Assembly: GCA_024224995.1 (NCBI GenBank)
Contig: JAAENB010000945.1
Coordinates: 1 to 24,054, forward strand
Reading direction: 5' to 3'
Length of the DNA stretch: 24,054 nt
Origin: a bacterium
GTDB taxonomy: Bacteria > Spirochaetota > UBA4802 > UBA5550
Shown here: positions 22,704-24,054 of the stretch, in pieces
Layout of the letters: each line of letters opens with the position of its first letter
How positions within the stretch are numbered: position 1 is the first letter of the stretch
Notes under the pieces: model-generated
Seen by the model: only the letters and a program-made list of their open reading frames with translations
Told to the model about the DNA's origin: nothing
Databases searched by the model: none
Position numbers and translations under genes: made by a program

Positions 22704-23324
22704 ATGCCAGGAAAAAAACTACCGGGAATTATCATACTTATTATTCTTTTTGTACTCACTTTCTCATGCAAAACCACCCATAAAGGACCAAAACAGCTAA
22801 TCGCGGTCCCGGCTTTTATCAATTCCACCAAACAAGAGTTTAGCAAAGACTTTCTAATGAATTTAAGCGATATGTATGCAACGGAGCTCATACAAAGCGG
22901 AAGATTTAAAGTAGTGGAACGAAACCGGATTGATGAACTCCTGCAGGAGCATAAATTGGCCATGAGCGGCCTCTTAAAGACAAATGAAGCCATAAAGATC
23001 GGGCAAATGGTACAGGCACCCTATGTTCTCATAACGGCAATCAGTAAATATACGGCTCAGGAAGACAAAGTAACTGTAGGCGATCTTATAGTTGTCAAGG
23101 GTTCCGAAATTGATATACTGCTCACCTCCCGGGTTATTGAAGTAAAGACCGGGGTAGCAGTTGCCGCAGCAAAAGCCGCAATACACCTTGAAAATGATCT
23201 GGAGAGTGTTAGAACAAAGGAGAATGTGCTCACCCTGGAAGGCAGCACGGACCAGGAAGTGAAACAAGAGATCAGTAAAGCGGTTAAAATTCTGGCCGAG
23301 GATATGTACGGGCAGTCGTTTTAG
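22704..23324 (+). CDS. CsgG-family lipoprotein
   Basis: This 206-residue protein has a hydrophobic N-terminus ending in LTFSC (Cys27), a lipobox. The rest matches the CsgG/LpoB-like fold: FINSTKQEF, LSDMYATELIQSGRFKVVERNRIDELLQEHKLAMSGLL and IGQMVQAPYVLITAISKY, then the beta-strand block LLTSRVIEVKTGVAVAAAKA. These blocks are the hallmark of CsgG-domain proteins. True CsgG forms the curli secretion pore in the outer membrane; the smaller relatives have diverse envelope roles. At 206 residues it lacks the length of CsgG (about 260 mature residues), so pore formation is not assured. It follows a second CsgG/TolB-like protein in the same direction, making a likely functional cluster. Confidence 0.85.
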   Translation: MPGKKLPGIIILIILFVLTFSCKTTHKGPKQLIAVPAFINSTKQEFSKDFLMNLSDMYATELIQSGRFKVVERNRIDELLQEHKLAMSGLLKTNEAIKIGQMVQAPYVLITAISKYTAQEDKVTVGDLIVVKGSEIDILLTSRVIEVKTGVAVAAAKAAIHLENDLESVRTKENVLTLEGSTDQEVKQEISKAVKILAEDMYGQSF

Positions 23325-23338
23325 ACCCTTCCGGTAAT

Positions 23339-23391
23339 AAATTCTAAAAAAAATAAAAAATGCTTGACGTTGTTTAGAATTTCAGTATATT
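23339..23391 (+). promoter_or_regulatory. Promoter of the arsenite-methyltransferase-like gene with inverted repeat
   Basis: TTGACG (23364-23369) and TATATT (23386-23391), 16 bp apart, form a good sigma-70-type promoter. AAATTCTAAA (23339-23348) and TTTAGAATTT (23373-23382) are a perfect 10-bp inverted repeat 24 bp apart. The right half fills the promoter spacer, which is the position expected of a repressor site. The left half follows the stop codon of the lipoprotein gene by about 15 bp. Confidence 0.55.
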
Positions 23392-23428
23392 ATTAAATAG
23401 ATACTTCAACAAGGAGCGCGGTTATATC

Positions 23429-24054
23429 ATGAACAAACAGGTAACGGAAATAACGACTATTAACAAACGCTATAGTGTTCTGGCGGAAAGTGACTGCTGC
23501 CTCTCATGCGGCGGCGCCGTCTCTCACACCGGGGTAAAGCCCGGGGAAGTATGTGTAGACCTGGGAAGCGGCAGGGGAACCGATGTTCTCAGGCTTGCGG
23601 ACATGGTTGGCGAACAGGGCTTTGCCTACGGCATTGACATCTCCGAAGGGATGCTCAAAAAAGCCCGGAAAAATGCCAAAAAACTGGGTATAAACAACGC
23701 GGCCTTTATCCGCTCGGAACTGGAAAGCATTCAGCTTGACACGGGTATTGCCAATGTGGTACTCTCTAACTGTACCATAAATCATGCTTCGGACAAAGAG
23801 GCTGTGTGGAAGGAGATCTTTCGAATTCTTAAAGACGGGGGCCGCTTTGTTATTAGCGATATTTACTCCCTGAAAGAAGTTCCTGAAGAATACCGCGGCA
23901 ATCCGGCAGCAGTGGCCGAATGCTGGGCCGGGGCCGTTACCAGGGAAGAATATATTTCAACCGTACTTGATGCGGGTTTTACGAATATAGAAGTACTGGA
24001 AGAAAGCAAACCCTACGCAAAGGGCTCGATTCAAGTTGCGAGCTTTACCATTGC
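23429..24054 (+). CDS. Arsenite-methyltransferase-like SAM methyltransferase, cut by the window end
   Basis: 208 residues are visible before the window ends; no stop is reached. The start ATG has AAGGAG 12 bases upstream. SAM-binding motif I is CVDLGSGRGTDVL (44-56). The block VLSNCTINHASDKEAVWKEIFRILKDGG contains the Cys-Xaa-Ile-Asn pattern of ArsM proteins, and a second candidate As-binding Cys is in AECWAGAVTREEY. The N-terminus has CCLSCGG (24-30), offering the third cysteine position. ArsM adds methyl groups to As(III), giving volatile or less toxic species. Many ArsM-like genes in anaerobes have not been tested and may methylate something else. No arsR or other ars gene is in view. Confidence 0.8.
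   Translation, partial: MNKQVTEITTINKRYSVLAESDCCLSCGGAVSHTGVKPGEVCVDLGSGRGTDVLRLADMVGEQGFAYGIDISEGMLKKARKNAKKLGINNAAFIRSELESIQLDTGIANVVLSNCTINHASDKEAVWKEIFRILKDGGRFVISDIYSLKEVPEEYRGNPAAVAECWAGAVTREEYISTVLDAGFTNIEVLEESKPYAKGSIQVASFTI

Overview
The window looks like chromosome from a Gram-negative bacterium with an outer membrane and a menaquinone respiratory chain, at a guess a spirochaete or a relative. The evidence is two proteins ending in outer-membrane beta-barrels, lipoproteins with relaxed lipoboxes, a 7TM-PAS-ATPase sensor of a kind common in spirochaetes, a c-di-GMP-binding PilZ protein, and menaquinone synthesis by the futalosine route. The taxonomic placement is an inference from gene families, not from a marker gene. 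Twenty protein genes are supported; the last runs off the right edge. No tRNA, rRNA, CRISPR array, intact insertion sequence or prophage gene was seen.

Layout. (1) 1-2811, minus strand: a fibronectin-III lipoprotein and a small outer-membrane beta-barrel protein, with their own promoter and leader hairpin, ending at a hairpin repeat at the window edge. (2) 2813-8628, minus strand: ubiX-mqnE-mqnA-mqnC-(repeat)-menG-pfkB-type kinase, closed by a terminator. This run converts chorismate through aminofutalosine towards menaquinone and includes the final ring methylation; mqnB, mqnD and the prenyltransferase are not here. (3) 8770-11061, plus strand: a membrane sensor with an RsbW-like ATPase. (4) 11061-11841: a 780-bp gene-poor stretch with a terminator, a possible gene remnant and two abutting hairpin repeats. 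(5) 11841-13385, minus strand: the T and A components (cbiQ, cbiO) of a cobalt-type ECF transporter. (6) 13609-16319, plus strand: an ApgM-type phosphoglycerate mutase and a membrane-anchored SH3 protein. (7) 16306-19870, minus strand: uup (ABC-F), a PilZ protein and a CobD-like aminotransferase that fits the cobalt transporter through cobalamin synthesis. (8) 20059-23324, plus strand: an envelope cluster of a thioredoxin-fold protein, a large protein with a CsgG/TolB-like N-terminus and a C-terminal beta-barrel, and a CsgG-family lipoprotein. (9) 23429 to the end: an arsenite-methyltransferase-like gene with its own promoter.

The most unusual thing is a family of four long hairpin repeats (A about 1-133, B about 4823-5043, C 11448-11596, D about 11599-11812). 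All four carry nearly the same apical loop, around CTGTTTGAGC and AGCGAGTTCCG, on stems of 27-46 bp. The inner stem sequence differs from copy to copy yet stays self-complementary. A and C share one pair of flanks; B and D share a different pair. Within the stems, five of the six departures from Watson-Crick pairing are G-U wobbles if the strand carrying the loop in one fixed orientation is read as RNA. This fits a structured RNA or a hairpin-recognised mobile repeat that I cannot assign to a known family. A second theme is that three genes (the sensor, uup and the CsgG lipoprotein) have their ribosome binding site, or the only candidate for one, inside a strong inverted repeat.
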